Of a stretch of DNA of 64,000 nt, positions 34,064 through 44,016 are shown piece by piece (positions within the stretch are counted from its first letter, which is position 1; each line of letters starts with the position of its first letter). This DNA comes from Bacteroidota bacterium (GTDB lineage Bacteria; Bacteroidota; Bacteroidia; 2-12-FULL-35-15). The stretch is taken from positions 62,001 to 126,000 of the forward strand of contig CANNHN010000006.1 of NCBI GenBank assembly GCA_947504725.1. The letters are read 5' to 3'. Made by a program: the position numbers and the translations under genes. Below the pieces are notes generated by a model, which was given only the letters and a program-made list of their open reading frames with translations, searched no databases and was not told where the DNA came from.

Positions 34064-35176
34064 TTGAAAAACGGCAAACCAATATACTTTCCTGGCCTTA
34101 ATGGACTTCGAGCAATTGCAGTTATGGCCGTTGTAATTTCGCACATTACATTGGCTTTAAAACAATTTAATTTAAATCCACACATCTTCGGCTCAACGAA
34201 AGATGGCAATCCACTGGGTCTTTTTCTTGCGGAATATGGGGTTAGCATTTTTTTTGTACTTAGTGGATTCTTAATAACCTTTTTACTTCAAGCAGAAAAA
34301 GATCACCAAGCAATCGATATAAAGAAGTTCTATCTAAGAAGAATATTAAGAATTTGGCCCTTATACTACTTGTATCTAATTATATCTATTATAGTTATTA
34401 TCACTCTTGGGCTCGAATTGAATCTAAAACTGCTTTTCTTATATTTATTTTATGCAGCAAATGTTCCTTTTATTTTAAAGACCGCATTGCCCTTCTTAGC
34501 TCACTATTGGTCATTAGGAGTAGAAGAACAGTTTTATTTATTTTGGCCTTGGGTAAATAAAAAAATCAAATCATTGGTAATCTCAATTGTCTTGTTAATT
34601 TTTATACTAATAGGCACAAAAGTTTTGCTTCATTTGTTCTATCCAAATTCAATTTTAGAATCTGCTATTCATATCACACGATTCCATTGTATGATGATTG
34701 GAGCATTGGGAGCAGTACTTTACAAAAAGGAAAACAAACTGTTTCTTAAAACAGCAGACAACAAAATAACACAGTCTATCTGTTGGCTCATTGTGCTTAT
34801 GGCTGTCTTAAACAAATTTCATATTGCCTCGTTTATTGACAATGAAATCATTTCTGTGGTTGCGATACTTTTAATAATTGGTCAAATTAGAATTAAAAAC
34901 AGAGTTGTTAATTTGGAAATAAATATCATGGATTTTTTAGGGAAAATTTCTTATGGTATTTATATAATTCATCCATTATTAATTTTTCTATTTTCAAAAA
35001 TACTTTCCAATCTTACAATTTACACTCCTATAAAATACATAATTGTTTATTGCGTGATCACAGGAACGACAATTATATTATCCTACCTTTCTTATGCTTA
35101 TATTGAGAGCTATTTTTTAAAATTTAAGAGGCGATTTGAAGTAGTAAAAAGTTTACCAACCAAAACATTCAGTTAA
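34064..35176 (+). CDS. Acyltransferase family 3 (OafA/YrhL-like) membrane protein
   Basis: 370 residues with about 10 transmembrane helices. The N-terminus YFPGLNGLRAIAVMAVVISHI is the family signature including the catalytic His, and RRILRIWPLYYL plus HYWSLGVEEQFYLFWP are also diagnostic. These enzymes acetylate exported polysaccharides or lipids from the cytoplasmic face. The start is TTG at 34064: no ATG exists before the conserved motif, and the galE stop lies 17 bases upstream. Its pairing with galE and the facing sugar operon suggests O-acetylation of the same polysaccharide. Confidence 0.88.
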   Translation: MKNGKPIYFPGLNGLRAIAVMAVVISHITLALKQFNLNPHIFGSTKDGNPLGLFLAEYGVSIFFVLSGFLITFLLQAEKDHQAIDIKKFYLRRILRIWPLYYLYLIISIIVIITLGLELNLKLLFLYLFYAANVPFILKTALPFLAHYWSLGVEEQFYLFWPWVNKKIKSLVISIVLLIFILIGTKVLLHLFYPNSILESAIHITRFHCMMIGALGAVLYKKENKLFLKTADNKITQSICWLIVLMAVLNKFHIASFIDNEIISVVAILLIIGQIRIKNRVVNLEINIMDFLGKISYGIYIIHPLLIFLFSKILSNLTIYTPIKYIIVYCVITGTTIILSYLSYAYIESYFLKFKRRFEVVKSLPTKTFS

Positions 35177-35225
35177 TATAATTTTACAATTAAAATTGCT
35201 TAATTTGAAGAGCATCGGATAATAA

Positions 35226-35642
35226 TCACTTCCTCTTCTTCCTCTCAAACTTATCTCCTGGCATCACATAAAATGATTTCAACCATTTCAATCCACTCTC
35301 TTCTGAAGAAAACATTTTCATAGGAACTTTAGGCTTATACACACTAACGTAAACATTATAAATCAACCGATTGGTAATTGAATTTGTGACATAAGCAATT
35401 GCAAATCTAGTATCCACAACCTCATCACTTGATCCAAATGCCTTTGCCTCTTCGGAAATCGTATATTCTGAAACCGCCTCAAATAAAACCAAAGCTTTTT
35501 TACCAGCTAAAAGCTTTTGGGTGGCTTCAAAATATTCTTTTACAGTATCAAGGGTTAAATTAGCGCCAGGTAGAATCTTAATTCTTAAAATACCGTCCTC
35601 ATCAATCTGCATCTCTGCAACAGACGTAACAACTTTATTCAT
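35226..35642 (-). CDS. Small STAS-like protein (paralogue 1)
   Basis: A 138-residue cytoplasmic protein with alternating beta strands and helices resembling the STAS/SEC14-like small proteins common in Bacteroidota (possibly the DUF7793 group). Conserved points shared with the two paralogues near 56302 and 56860 are an acidic N-terminal strand, a KALVLFEA-type strand, SEEAKAFGSS, and the block N[ST][IL][TA]NR[LI] ... F ... W[LF]. No catalytic motif is seen. It ends in a basic tail FERKKRK. It lies alone, convergent with the acyltransferase gene and divergent from rel. Confidence 0.6.
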   Translation of the reverse strand: MNKVVTSVAEMQIDEDGILRIKILPGANLTLDTVKEYFEATQKLLAGKKALVLFEAVSEYTISEEAKAFGSSDEVVDTRFAIAYVTNSITNRLIYNVYVSVYKPKVPMKMFSSEESGLKWLKSFYVMPGDKFERKKRK

Positions 35643-35792
35643 CAGTAGTTTTGTAAAAATGCATGGGGATGCAGAACAAAAGTATAGAAATTACCTCGAA
35701 AAACGTTACTATTCAAACGATTTTACAACCTTTTAACATATTTTCATAAAATACCATAAATGATTAACTTTACGTCAAATTGAACTTTGTGT

Positions 35793-38012
35793 ATGAAAGA
35801 AGAGCCCGTTATTAATATAGAAGCCGAAAAAAAAGAAATTTTAAAACGTTACCGCGCGCTTCTTAAAGCTTGTAAAAGAACCCTTGAAAAAGGGGATAAA
35901 ATTCTTATCCGAAAAGCCTTTGAAATTTCATTGGAAGCGCATAAAAATATGCGGAGAAAGTCTGGTGAACCTTATATCTATCACCCGATTGCAGTTGCTC
36001 ATATCTGTGCTGAAGAAATCGGACTTGGTACCACCTCTGTTGTGTGCGCCTTGCTTCACGATGTTGTTGAAGATACCGACCTCACACTCGAAGACATAAA
36101 ACGACTTTTCGGAGAAAAAGAAGCCAAGATTATTGATGGCTTAACTAAAATATCCGGAGTATTCGACCAAGGTTCATCCTTGCAGGCAGAGAATTTCAGA
36201 AAGATGCTCCTTACGCTTTCGGATGACGTTCGCGTAATCCTTATCAAACTAGCCGACCGATTGCATAATATGCGTACGTTGGAAAGCATGAAACGCGATA
36301 AACAATTAAAAATCGCTTCAGAAACATTATACTTATATGCACCATTAGCACATCGCTTGGGATTAAATGTTATTAAAACAGAATTGGAAGATTTAGGGTT
36401 AAAATATACAGAACCTGATGTATTTGATGATATTGAAAAACGTTTGAGAGAATCTGAACCTGAACGAAAAAAGTTCATCAATAAATTCATGATTCCGATA
36501 AAAGAAATTTTAGAGGAGCAAGGTTTGAAAACTAAAATTATTGGGCGACCAAAATCAATTTATTCAATAAATAATAAAATAAAAAACAAAGGAGTTCCAT
36601 TCGAAGAAATCTATGACTTATTTGCTATTCGAATTATCATCGATACTCCACTTGATAATGAAAAAACTGACTGCTGGCGAGTTTATTCTATTGTAACCGA
36701 TTTCTATCACCCAAGTCCGGATCGCTTACGCGACTGGGTTTCTACTCCTAAAGCAAATGGATATGAGAGTTTACATACTACCGTAATGGGTCCCGAAGGG
36801 AAATGGGTAGAAGTTCAAATCCGTACCGTTCGAATGGATGAATTAGCCGAAAAAGGCTATGCTGCTCATTGGAAATACAAAGACAGCGCAAACGAAAGTC
36901 AATTAGATGAATGGATTCGTAAGATCCGTGAGATACTTGAAAGTCCTGAAGAGAATGCAATGGAGTTTTTGGATGATTTCAAATTGAATCTTTTTGCTGA
37001 AGAAATTTTCGCCTTTACACCTAAAGGGGAAATGAAAACCTTACCAATTGGCGCTACAGCTTTAGATTTTGCATTTGACATCCATACAAAAGTGGGTGAG
37101 AAATGTATTGGTGCAAAAGTGAATCACAAACTCGTTCCATTAAGCTACAAACTCAAAAGTGGAGATCAAGTAGAAATACTAACTTCAAATAAACAAACTC
37201 CTAAAGAAGATTGGCTTGGTTATGTAGTAACTGCGAGAGCTAAATCGAAAATTAAAAATGCCCTTAAAGAAGTAAGAAGAAAAATTTCAGAAGATGGTCG
37301 AGAAATATTGCAGAAAAAATTTAATACCTTAAAAATTGATTTTACTGTTAATAACATCAATGAACTTGCAACCTATTTTAAATTGCAAAGCAGTCAAGAA
37401 TTGTTTTACAGAATAGCCCTTGGAAATATAAATATAAAACATCTCAAAGATTTTAGACAAGAGAACGGAAAAATTGTTCACAAATCTGGAAGCATCAAAA
37501 AAACCGAATCTGCGCAATCACTAGAACAAATGGTTACTGCAGCGCGTGGAAAATCGGACATGTTGGTGCTTGGCGAAAATTTAAATAAAATTGATTACAA
37601 ACTTTCTCCATGCTGTACACCTATTCCAGGTGATGATGTTTTTGGATTTATTACGATTAATGAAGGAATTAAAATTCACCGTGTCAACTGTCCAAATGCA
37701 ATTCAATTATTATCAAACTATGCATATCGTGTGGTAAAAGCAAAATGGACAAGTCAAGAGCTCATCTCATTTTTGTCAGGAATTAAAATTACAGGGATCG
37801 ATGAGGTTGGCTTAGTAAACAATATAACCAAAATAATTTCAAACGAATTAAACGTAAATATGCGTTCAATAAGTTTTGATACAAATGATGGAACATTTGA
37901 AGGAACGGTTATGGTTTTTGTACACGACACAAACCACTTGACAGAATTAATGAAAAAACTTAAAAAAGTAAACGGGGTACTTACTGTAACAAGAGTTGAC
38001 AGCAACAACTAA
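35793..38012 (+). CDS. rel: Bifunctional (p)ppGpp synthetase/hydrolase (Rel/SpoT)
   Basis: Makes and degrades the alarmone (p)ppGpp during starvation. About 739 residues from the ATG at 35793 (a TTG two codons upstream is less likely). Domains in order: HD hydrolase (about 40-190, [10 protein letters not shown], and RLHNMRTL), RelA/SpoT synthetase (about 240-355, [11 protein letters not shown] and FAIRIIID), TGS (about 400-460, [15 protein letters not shown]), helical/zinc region with CCTPIPGD, and C-terminal ACT (about 660-739). The intact HD motif supports a bifunctional rather than RelA-only enzyme. It is followed by a Fur-family gene. Confidence 0.95.
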   Translation: MKEEPVINIEAEKKEILKRYRALLKACKRTLEKGDKILIRKAFEISLEAHKNMRRKSGEPYIYHPIAVAHICAEEIGLGTTSVVCALLHDVVEDTDLTLEDIKRLFGEKEAKIIDGLTKISGVFDQGSSLQAENFRKMLLTLSDDVRVILIKLADRLHNMRTLESMKRDKQLKIASETLYLYAPLAHRLGLNVIKTELEDLGLKYTEPDVFDDIEKRLRESEPERKKFINKFMIPIKEILEEQGLKTKIIGRPKSIYSINNKIKNKGVPFEEIYDLFAIRIIIDTPLDNEKTDCWRVYSIVTDFYHPSPDRLRDWVSTPKANGYESLHTTVMGPEGKWVEVQIRTVRMDELAEKGYAAHWKYKDSANESQLDEWIRKIREILESPEENAMEFLDDFKLNLFAEEIFAFTPKGEMKTLPIGATALDFAFDIHTKVGEKCIGAKVNHKLVPLSYKLKSGDQVEILTSNKQTPKEDWLGYVVTARAKSKIKNALKEVRRKISEDGREILQKKFNTLKIDFTVNNINELATYFKLQSSQELFYRIALGNINIKHLKDFRQENGKIVHKSGSIKKTESAQSLEQMVTAARGKSDMLVLGENLNKIDYKLSPCCTPIPGDDVFGFITINEGIKIHRVNCPNAIQLLSNYAYRVVKAKWTSQELISFLSGIKITGIDEVGLVNNITKIISNELNVNMRSISFDTNDGTFEGTVMVFVHDTNHLTELMKKLKKVNGVLTVTRVDSNN

Positions 38013-38134
38013 ACACCATAAAATACCACCTAAATAGCTCATTTGCAACGCATTTGAATGTCCTTTTTTTGTGTATATCTTTCGGATTTCAAACCAATAA
38101 ATTTCGTAATTTTATACCTCTATTAAAAAAAGGA

Positions 38135-38614
38135 ATGTTGAGCACCGATACAAAAGAAACAGTAAAACAAATTTTTTCTGAATACCTTGAAAATCATGGT
38201 CACAGAAAAACGCCTGAGCGTTTTACTATTTTAAGTGAGATTTATTCTCATGGTGGACATTTTGATATTGAGTCTCTTTACATACACATGAAGAATAAAA
38301 AATATCGTGTAAGTAGAGCAACTCTATACAATACAATAGAACTGCTTTTAAATTGCAGCTTAGTCACAAAACATCAATTTGGAAAAAATTTAGCTCAATT
38401 TGAAAAATCACACGAATTCAAGCAACATGATCATTTAATTTGCCAAGATTGCGAAAAAGTTTTTGAATTTTGTGATCCACGAATTCAACAAATTCAAAAA
38501 ATGGCAGAGGATGTATTAGACTTTAAAGTAAGTCATCATTCACTTAATTTTTATGGCAAGTGTAATAAATTAGCAACAAATGGTACTTGCGAACACAAAA
38601 AAAATAAAAGATAA
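38135..38614 (+). CDS. Fur-family metalloregulator
   Basis: A DNA-binding repressor of 159 residues starting at the ATG 38135, which has an AGGA just upstream; the frame extends 27 codons further but that part is not Fur-like. It has the winged helix (about 20-85, [14 protein letters not shown]), a His-rich metal site HDHLICQDC, and paired cysteines Cys103/Cys106 and Cys143/Cys152 for the structural zinc. Whether it senses iron (Fur), zinc (Zur) or peroxide (PerR) is not decidable from motifs. It sits between rel and a STAS gene, 11 bases from the latter. Confidence 0.9.
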   Translation: MLSTDTKETVKQIFSEYLENHGHRKTPERFTILSEIYSHGGHFDIESLYIHMKNKKYRVSRATLYNTIELLLNCSLVTKHQFGKNLAQFEKSHEFKQHDHLICQDCEKVFEFCDPRIQQIQKMAEDVLDFKVSHHSLNFYGKCNKLATNGTCEHKKNKR

Positions 38615-38625
38615 AAAACAAAATC

Positions 38626-38973
38626 ATGATATTCAATTACAAATCAAGTAAACAAGGAGATATTAATACTTATCTATTTTATGGTGAATTGATAGATCGC
38701 GGGCAAGCAACATTACTTTTGGACGAAATAGAAACTGCAGTTGCTAAAAATGAGACCAAAATACTTTTAAATCTTGCAGATTTAAAATATCTTAACAGTA
38801 GCGGTTTAAATATCATTATCAACATTTTAACTAAAGCAAGGAAAGCTGGAGGAGATGTTGCAATTTGTAACGTCAACAAAAAAATTACAGAACTTTTAGT
38901 TATTACAAAATTAAATAGTGTTTTTAATGTTTGTGATAGTGTTGAAAAAGGAATTGAAATTTTGAACAAATAA
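38626..38973 (+). CDS. STAS-domain anti-sigma factor antagonist
   Basis: A 115-residue stand-alone STAS protein of the SpoIIAA/RsbV type, which binds an anti-sigma or kinase partner and is switched off by phosphorylation of a Ser. The phospho-site motif reads LKYLNSSGLN (Ser58/Ser59), followed by AICNVNKKITELL and LNSVFNV. No anti-sigma kinase or phosphatase gene is in the window, so its partners lie elsewhere. Start at ATG 38626, 11 bases after the Fur gene. Confidence 0.87.
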   Translation: MIFNYKSSKQGDINTYLFYGELIDRGQATLLLDEIETAVAKNETKILLNLADLKYLNSSGLNIIINILTKARKAGGDVAICNVNKKITELLVITKLNSVFNVCDSVEKGIEILNK

Positions 38974-39025
38974 AATTGTTTAATTATATTATAGAATTTA
39001 ATATTTAGTATTTAAAAATTATTTC

Positions 39026-40306
39026 ATGAAAGTAGATGTTTTATTAGGTCTTCAATGGGGAGACGAAGGGAAAGGAAAAATTGTTGATGTGTTAACTCCT
39101 AAATACGATATTATTGGTCGTTTTCAGGGTGGCCCAAATGCTGGACATACATTAGAATTTAATGGCATAAAGCACGTTTTGAGAACCATTCCTTCTGGAA
39201 TATTTCACGATAAAGCTGTAAATATTATTGGTAACGGTGTTGTAATTGATCCCGTTGTCTTAATGTCGGAAATTGATGCATTAGTTAAAATGGGGGTAGA
39301 TGTAAAATCAAAATTGTTACTTTCTACCAAAGCTCACTTAATACTTCCAACTCATCGTTTACTTGATGCGGCTTCAGAAGCAGCAAAAGGGAAAGAGAAA
39401 ATCGGCTCTACATTAAAGGGAATCGGTCCAACGTATATGGACAAAACAGGAAGAAACGGAATTCGTATCGGTGATATCTCCTTGCCGAATTTTAAAGACA
39501 AATACGATGCATTGGTTGAAAAACACAAACAAATGCTTGCTCATCATAAATTTGAATACGACTTACCAGCAATGGAACCAGAGTGGTTTAAAGCGATTGA
39601 TCAATTAAAATCATTTCAACAAATAGAGAGCGAACATTATATCAATGATGCTTATAAAAACAACAAAGCTATATTAGCAGAAGGTGCTCAAGGCTCTTTG
39701 TTAGATATCGATTTTGGTTCTTATCCATTTGTTACTTCATCTAACACCATTTGTGCTGGAGCTTGTACAGGATTAGGAATTGCACCGAACAGAATCGGAA
39801 AAGTTTACGGAATTTTTAAAGCATATTGTACTCGCGTAGGAAGTGGACCTTTCCCAACAGAATTACACGATGAAATTGGAGATAAAATTAGAAACAACGG
39901 TCGTGAATTCGGCTCCGTAACTGGCAGACCTAGAAGAACTGGTTGGTTGGATTTACCAGCATTAAAATATGCAGTAATGATAAATGGCGTTACCGAATTA
40001 ATGATGATGAAAGCTGATATTTTAAGCGGATTCGAAACCATTCAAGTATGTACACATTACAACTATCAAGGAAAAAAAATTGATTATTTACCTTACGACT
40101 GTTCTCCTGAATTGCTTTCTCCAGTCTATACTTCATTAAAAGGCTGGAATCAAGATTTGACTGGATTAAACAGCCCAGAACAAATGCCAGAAGCACTAAA
40201 TGAATACATCGCTTATATTGAAAAGGAAGTTGGTGTTCCTATTTCCATCGTTTCTGTTGGTCCAGACAGGACACAAACACTAATGCGTAAGAAAGAATTG
40301 GTATAG
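39026..40306 (+). CDS. purA: PurA, adenylosuccinate synthetase
   Basis: Converts IMP, aspartate and GTP to adenylosuccinate, the first committed step to AMP. The 426-residue length matches the family. The N-terminal GLQWGDEGKGK (catalytic Asp13) and GGPNAGHT (catalytic His) are intact, as are IGPTYMDKTGRNGIRIGD, the GTP-site ILAEGAQGSLLDIDFGSYPFVTSS in outline, and GSVTGRPRRTGWLD. It is a plain house-keeping copy. It is followed by an unusual structured spacer before the OstA-like gene. Confidence 0.97.
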   Translation: MKVDVLLGLQWGDEGKGKIVDVLTPKYDIIGRFQGGPNAGHTLEFNGIKHVLRTIPSGIFHDKAVNIIGNGVVIDPVVLMSEIDALVKMGVDVKSKLLLSTKAHLILPTHRLLDAASEAAKGKEKIGSTLKGIGPTYMDKTGRNGIRIGDISLPNFKDKYDALVEKHKQMLAHHKFEYDLPAMEPEWFKAIDQLKSFQQIESEHYINDAYKNNKAILAEGAQGSLLDIDFGSYPFVTSSNTICAGACTGLGIAPNRIGKVYGIFKAYCTRVGSGPFPTELHDEIGDKIRNNGREFGSVTGRPRRTGWLDLPALKYAVMINGVTELMMMKADILSGFETIQVCTHYNYQGKKIDYLPYDCSPELLSPVYTSLKGWNQDLTGLNSPEQMPEALNEYIAYIEKEVGVPISIVSVGPDRTQTLMRKKELV

Positions 40307-40311
40307 TAATT

Positions 40312-40377
40312 GCCTGCCCTAATTAACTAAAAAAGTTAAGGCCGGCCGGCCAAAATGAACTAAATAGTTCTGCAGGC
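40312..40377. repeat. Compound inverted-repeat element with GC-rich core
   Basis: Outer arms GCCTGC (40312-40317) and GCAGGC (40372-40377) enclose hairpin TTAACT-A5-AGTTAA (40323-40339), the self-complementary 12-mer GGCCGGCCGGCC (40340-40351) and hairpin GAACTA-AA-TAGTTC (40357-40370). The GC core stands out in AT-rich surroundings. It lies 6 bases after the purA stop and may end purA transcription or be a small mobile or regulatory element. Confidence 0.7.
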
Positions 40378-40405
40378 CTAATCGCAACAACACATTATAC
40401 CACAT

Positions 40406-42085
40406 ATGAAATATACAGGAAATAAAAATTTGATCGCAACTAAAATAAGATCGTTTTTGTTTCCTGTTTTTTATTTTTTACTTCTCACCTATCCCGTCCT
40501 CTCCTTTTCACAAAATGAAAAAAAATCTGGCGGAAAAAAAATAAAAATTGAACACGCTAATTCATTAAAATTTGACAACAAACTTGGAAACGGAGCGCAA
40601 CGATTAATTGGCGATGTTCGCTTCAGCCAAGATAACACACTAATGTTTTGTGATAGTGCATATGTTTACAAAGACAACTCCTTGGATGCTTTTGGTCATA
40701 TTCATATTCAACAAGGAGACAGCATTCACTTATATGGAGAACTATTGAAATATAATGGAAATACAAAAAAAGCGTTGATTACTAAAAATGTAGTAGTGAA
40801 TAAAGGTGATATGCAGTTGACAACTGACGAATTAAATTACGATATCGCTACAAGTGTTGGTTATTATGTTACTCCCGCTCGTATCATCAACAAAGAAAAC
40901 ACACTTACTAGCAACACAGGTTATTTCTTTGCAAAAAGCAATGATCTTACTTTTCGTAAAAATGTAGTGTTGACCAATCCGCAATTCGTGATCAATTGTG
41001 ATACCATGCGTTACAACACAACATCCAAAATCACTTTTTTTGTTGGCCCTACCACCATTAAAAGTAAAGACAATCTCATTTACGCTGAAGATGGCTGGTA
41101 CGATACCTATAACGACCAATCGCGCTTTAGCAAAAATTCATACATTCTTACCAAAGAACAAAAAATGTATGGCGACAGTTTGTACTACGATAGAAAAAAA
41201 GGAATCGGGAAAGCGATAAAAAACGTACAAATAATTGACACAACTCAAAATATAGATATCAAAGGAGCTTACGCCATCCATTATGAATTTAAAAACCTAT
41301 CAATTGTTACAGGTGATGCTTTAATGACCCAGATATATGAAAAAGACACTCTTTATTTGCATGCTGATACTTTAAAAGCAATTGGAAGCACCAGCAAACC
41401 GAGAACTACAACAACAACAGAACCTGAAATCAAAGACAGACCAAGTCCTCCATTAAGAAAAATCAAACAGATAAAAATTGTTGGTACTGATACTACTATT
41501 ATTTACGAAACTATTAAAGCAGATACTCAACAATTGTTTGCATATCACAAAGTGAAGTTTTTTAAAAAAGATTTACAAGGGAAATGTGATTCACTGTATT
41601 ACAACTCTATTGATTCATGTATGAAAATGTTCGGAAAACCAGTGTTATGGTCTGACGAAAATCAATTAACTTCTGACAGCATCAAAGTAAGAACAGGAAG
41701 CAAATCTATTCGCTCAATTGAATTAAAAGGCGCTGCATTCATCGTGTCAGAAGAAGACAGCCTTCGTTTCAACCAAATAAGAGGAAAAATGATGAAAGGA
41801 TATTTTCAAAAAAATAAATTATATTTGATAAACGTTGAAGGAAACGGACAAACGCTATATTTTATTAAAGAAAAGAAAGAAATAAAAGCTGTAAACAGAG
41901 CCGACTGCAGCGACCTAAATGTTTATTTGAAAGATAGCAAAATAGATAAAATCACCTTTATAACAAAACCCGATGCCACCCTTTTTCCACTGGATAAAGT
42001 AAATATTAAAGAATTAAAATTAAAAGATTTTAATTGGAGAAAAAAAGACAGACCAAATACACCTAAAGAAATTTTTAATTGGTAA
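40406..42085 (+). CDS. OstA/LptA-like LPS transport protein
   Basis: A 559-residue exported protein with an N-terminal hydrophobic signal ending near SFSQ. Most of it consists of OstA-type beta strands (GNGAQRLIGDVRFSQDNTLMFCDSAYVYK, then repeated Y-x-[TS]-x(n)-D units: MRYNTTSKI, LYYDRKKG, LYYNSIDSC), as in the periplasmic bridge that carries lipopolysaccharide to LptD. It is about three times longer than E. coli LptA, as usual for Bacteroidota homologues. It works with the LptD encoded at 48256. The spacer before it holds a structured repeat; 16 bases follow to the next gene. Confidence 0.84.
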   Translation: MKYTGNKNLIATKIRSFLFPVFYFLLLTYPVLSFSQNEKKSGGKKIKIEHANSLKFDNKLGNGAQRLIGDVRFSQDNTLMFCDSAYVYKDNSLDAFGHIHIQQGDSIHLYGELLKYNGNTKKALITKNVVVNKGDMQLTTDELNYDIATSVGYYVTPARIINKENTLTSNTGYFFAKSNDLTFRKNVVLTNPQFVINCDTMRYNTTSKITFFVGPTTIKSKDNLIYAEDGWYDTYNDQSRFSKNSYILTKEQKMYGDSLYYDRKKGIGKAIKNVQIIDTTQNIDIKGAYAIHYEFKNLSIVTGDALMTQIYEKDTLYLHADTLKAIGSTSKPRTTTTTEPEIKDRPSPPLRKIKQIKIVGTDTTIIYETIKADTQQLFAYHKVKFFKKDLQGKCDSLYYNSIDSCMKMFGKPVLWSDENQLTSDSIKVRTGSKSIRSIELKGAAFIVSEEDSLRFNQIRGKMMKGYFQKNKLYLINVEGNGQTLYFIKEKKEIKAVNRADCSDLNVYLKDSKIDKITFITKPDATLFPLDKVNIKELKLKDFNWRKKDRPNTPKEIFNW

Positions 42086-42101
42086 TTAAAAATACATACA
42101 A

Positions 42102-42593
42102 ATGAAATTATTAATCTATCCATTCCTATTATTGTTTATTGCACCTTGCAATAGCTCTAAAAAAATTATTCAAAGCCCAACTAACAACAACAACAAAGTA
42201 ACTATTGTATATAAAGCAACGCCATGTTTTGGCCGCTGTCCTATATATACACTTACAATAAACGGTGAATCAAAAACTGCGTTATTTGTTGGAGAAAAAA
42301 ACATTGAAAAAATTGGCACTTACACTAAAGCTATCTCAAATAAAGAACTAGAAGCTTTCATTAAAATGTTTGACGATGCACAATTTTTCACATTAAATGA
42401 TGAGTATTTAGGAAACATTACCGATTTCCCAATCAAATACATTACATACACAAAGAACGGGAAAACAAAAAAGATAAAAGAAAGAAGTGGTGCTCCAAAA
42501 GCACTTACTGATTTGGAAAAAACGTTAAATGATTATGCTCTGAGTGAAGAAGGTTGGAAAAAGACTGAAGACGCTTCCAACTCTAAGGACTAA
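42102..42593 (+). CDS. Small lipoprotein with DUF6438-like domain
   Basis: 163 residues, lipoprotein signal MKLLIYPFLLLFIAPC with the lipid-modified Cys near residue 16. The mature domain starts with ATPCFGRCPIYTLTINGES, a Cys-x3-Cys-Pro motif typical of DUF6438 proteins, followed by GEKNIEKIGTYTK and a PIKYITYTKNGKTKKIKE strand pair. Function of the family is unknown. It is probably co-transcribed with the OstA-like gene, and its stop overlaps the stop of the convergent gene by 4 bases. Confidence 0.72.
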   Translation: MKLLIYPFLLLFIAPCNSSKKIIQSPTNNNNKVTIVYKATPCFGRCPIYTLTINGESKTALFVGEKNIEKIGTYTKAISNKELEAFIKMFDDAQFFTLNDEYLGNITDFPIKYITYTKNGKTKKIKERSGAPKALTDLEKTLNDYALSEEGWKKTEDASNSKD

Positions 42594-43072
42594 ACTAAAA
42601 CTCTTTTTTGCCAACTATCCTTTAAAGGGACTTCCCATGAAGAATCAAACGCAGATTTAGAATCTACCATATTATTATAAACGATTGTCGATTCGTTCAC
42701 TATGCCCTGAGCAGCCAGTTTTTCGAAATCAGACAACTTACAAACTTTAATTTCATTTGAACTGCGATAAGCAACTTGCATACGATCAAATAAGTTTAAA
42801 CTTAATTTTTGTTCCAAAGCTTTCACAAAGTGAACCGACTTATCAATACTGCAACCACTTGCCATCGCTTGTTTTTCGTCTACAGCTATTACAACAAACA
42901 AATTGTGCAACACATCAAAACTTGCTTTTAAACTTGCTCCGTGAGCTGCCCAGTCGGAAATAAATTTTAATCCTTCTTCTTCAATAGCTTTCACCTCAGC
43001 ATCAGATAAAATTCTGTTGCTTTGATAAACCCATAAACGGGCATCGGATGGCATATTTTTAAATGTGGTCAT
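42590..43072 (-). CDS. Conserved Bacteroidota protein (often mislabelled ABC transporter ATPase)
   Basis: A 160-residue cytoplasmic protein with no Walker A or ABC signature, so the common database label is not supported by sequence. Recognisable features are MPSDARLWVYQSNR at the N-terminus, AAHGASLKASFDVLHNLFVVIAVDE, and a C-terminal STIVYNNMVDSK. Its ATG shares one base with the stop of the CCG Fe-S protein (TAATG), so it belongs to the MCE/Fe-S operon and may assist that redox pair. Actual function is unknown. Confidence 0.68.
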   Translation of the reverse strand: MTTFKNMPSDARLWVYQSNRILSDAEVKAIEEEGLKFISDWAAHGASLKASFDVLHNLFVVIAVDEKQAMASGCSIDKSVHFVKALEQKLSLNLFDRMQVAYRSSNEIKVCKLSDFEKLAAQGIVNESTIVYNNMVDSKSAFDSSWEVPLKDSWQKRVLV

Positions 43073-43869
43073 TATAAATCTTTCGCTTGTGCTATTAATT
43101 CTGCTACGTCTAATACTTTAACAGTATTCTCTTTATTAAAATGCTTTACTCCATCCGTCATCATTGTATTACAAAACGGACAACCAACAGCAATTACATC
43201 TGGATTCAACGCTAATGCTTCTTCGCTTCTTTCAATATTTACTTCTTTGTTTCCTTTTTCAGCTTCTTTAAACATTTGTGCTCCACCAGCTCCGCAACAT
43301 AAACCGTTTGCTTTAGAACGTTTCATTTCCAACAACTCTGCATCGAGATTAATCATGACAGAACGAGGTGCTTCGTAAACATCATTGGCTCTCCCCAAAT
43401 AACAAGGATCATGGAACGTGATTTTTTTTCCTTTAAAACTTCCGCCTTCAATTTTTATTCTTCCGCTATCTAATAATTCTTGTAATAATTGAGTGTGATG
43501 CACCACTTCATAATTTCCGCCCAAAGCAGGATATTCGTTTTTAAGTGTGTTGAAACAATGCGGACAACCTGTTACAATTCGTTTTACTTCATAACCATTC
43601 AACACCGTAATGTTTGTCATTGCTTGCATTTGAAACAAAAATTCGTTTCCTGCACGTTTTGCCGGATCTCCTGTACAACTTTCTTCAGTTCCTAAAACAG
43701 CAAATTTCACATTCGCATGATTCAAAATCTTTACGATAGCTTTGGTGATTTTTTTAGCTCTATCATCAAAACTACCTGCACAACCTACCCAAAATAAAAT
43801 TTCGGGAGATTCTCCTTTAGCCATGTAATCGGCCATTGTTGGTACGATCAATTGTTGATTTTCACTCAT
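43072..43869 (-). CDS. CCG-domain Fe-S oxidoreductase subunit (HdrB/LutA-like)
   Basis: 265 residues with two cysteine-rich CCG domains: the first includes FWVGCAGSFDDRA and IVTGCPHCFNTLKNEY, the second HDPCYLGRANDVY, LCCGAGGAQMF and VGCPFCNTMM. Such domains bind non-cubane [4Fe-4S] clusters in heterodisulfide reductase HdrB/D, LutA and GlpC-like proteins. With the membrane 4Fe-4S protein of the same operon it would form a quinone-linked electron transfer complex. The electron donor is unknown. Confidence 0.86.
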   Translation of the reverse strand: MSENQQLIVPTMADYMAKGESPEILFWVGCAGSFDDRAKKITKAIVKILNHANVKFAVLGTEESCTGDPAKRAGNEFLFQMQAMTNITVLNGYEVKRIVTGCPHCFNTLKNEYPALGGNYEVVHHTQLLQELLDSGRIKIEGGSFKGKKITFHDPCYLGRANDVYEAPRSVMINLDAELLEMKRSKANGLCCGAGGAQMFKEAEKGNKEVNIERSEEALALNPDVIAVGCPFCNTMMTDGVKHFNKENTVKVLDVAELIAQAKDL

Positions 43870-43912
43870 TTTATAATTCTATTTCTAATAAACATTCTCT
43901 TCAATCTCCCTA

Positions 43913-43930
43913 CCCTCTTTTCAAAGAGGG
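43913..43930. repeat. Perfect 8-base-arm palindrome
   Basis: CCCTCTTT / AAAGAGGG separated by TC, preceded by CTCCCTA. It resembles the reverse complement of the element at 58561-58590, so the two are members of one repeat family. Confidence 0.75.
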
Positions 43931-43977
43931 AATAGATTCATCTACCATTTAATATAATACTACTAACAATCATTTTT

Positions 43978-44003
43978 GTCACCCTGAGCGGAGTCGAAGG
44001 GCG
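43978..44003 (+). repeat. Dispersed repeat, copy 3
   Basis: GTCACCCTGAGCGGAGTC...GAAGGGCG, identical over 26 bases to the reverse complement of 17484-17509. It ends 13 bases before the HAD gene stop. Confidence 0.9.
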
Positions 44004-44016
44004 CTCATGTTAAATA

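Larger units (their letters stand above)
43870..44016. other. Spacer with two dispersed repeats
   Basis: Holds the palindrome CCCTCTTT-TC-AAAGAGGG (43913-43930), related to the one inside rsmB, and a copy of the GTCACCCTGAGCGGAGTC repeat (43978-44003). No gene is seen. Confidence 0.7.

Noticed and set aside
38054-38134. 27-codon N-terminal extension of the Fur-family gene
   Set aside because: The extra residues are hydrophobic and not Fur-like, whereas the ATG at 38135 follows an AGGA and begins at the expected domain edge.
40340-40376. GGCCGGCC and CTGCAG as a cloning-linker contaminant
   Set aside because: Both sit within nested inverted repeats continuous with native flanking sequence, and no vector-like sequence adjoins them.
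42590-43072. ABC transporter ATPase function for the 160-residue protein
   Set aside because: There is no Walker A, Walker B or LSGGQ signature, so that label cannot be supported.
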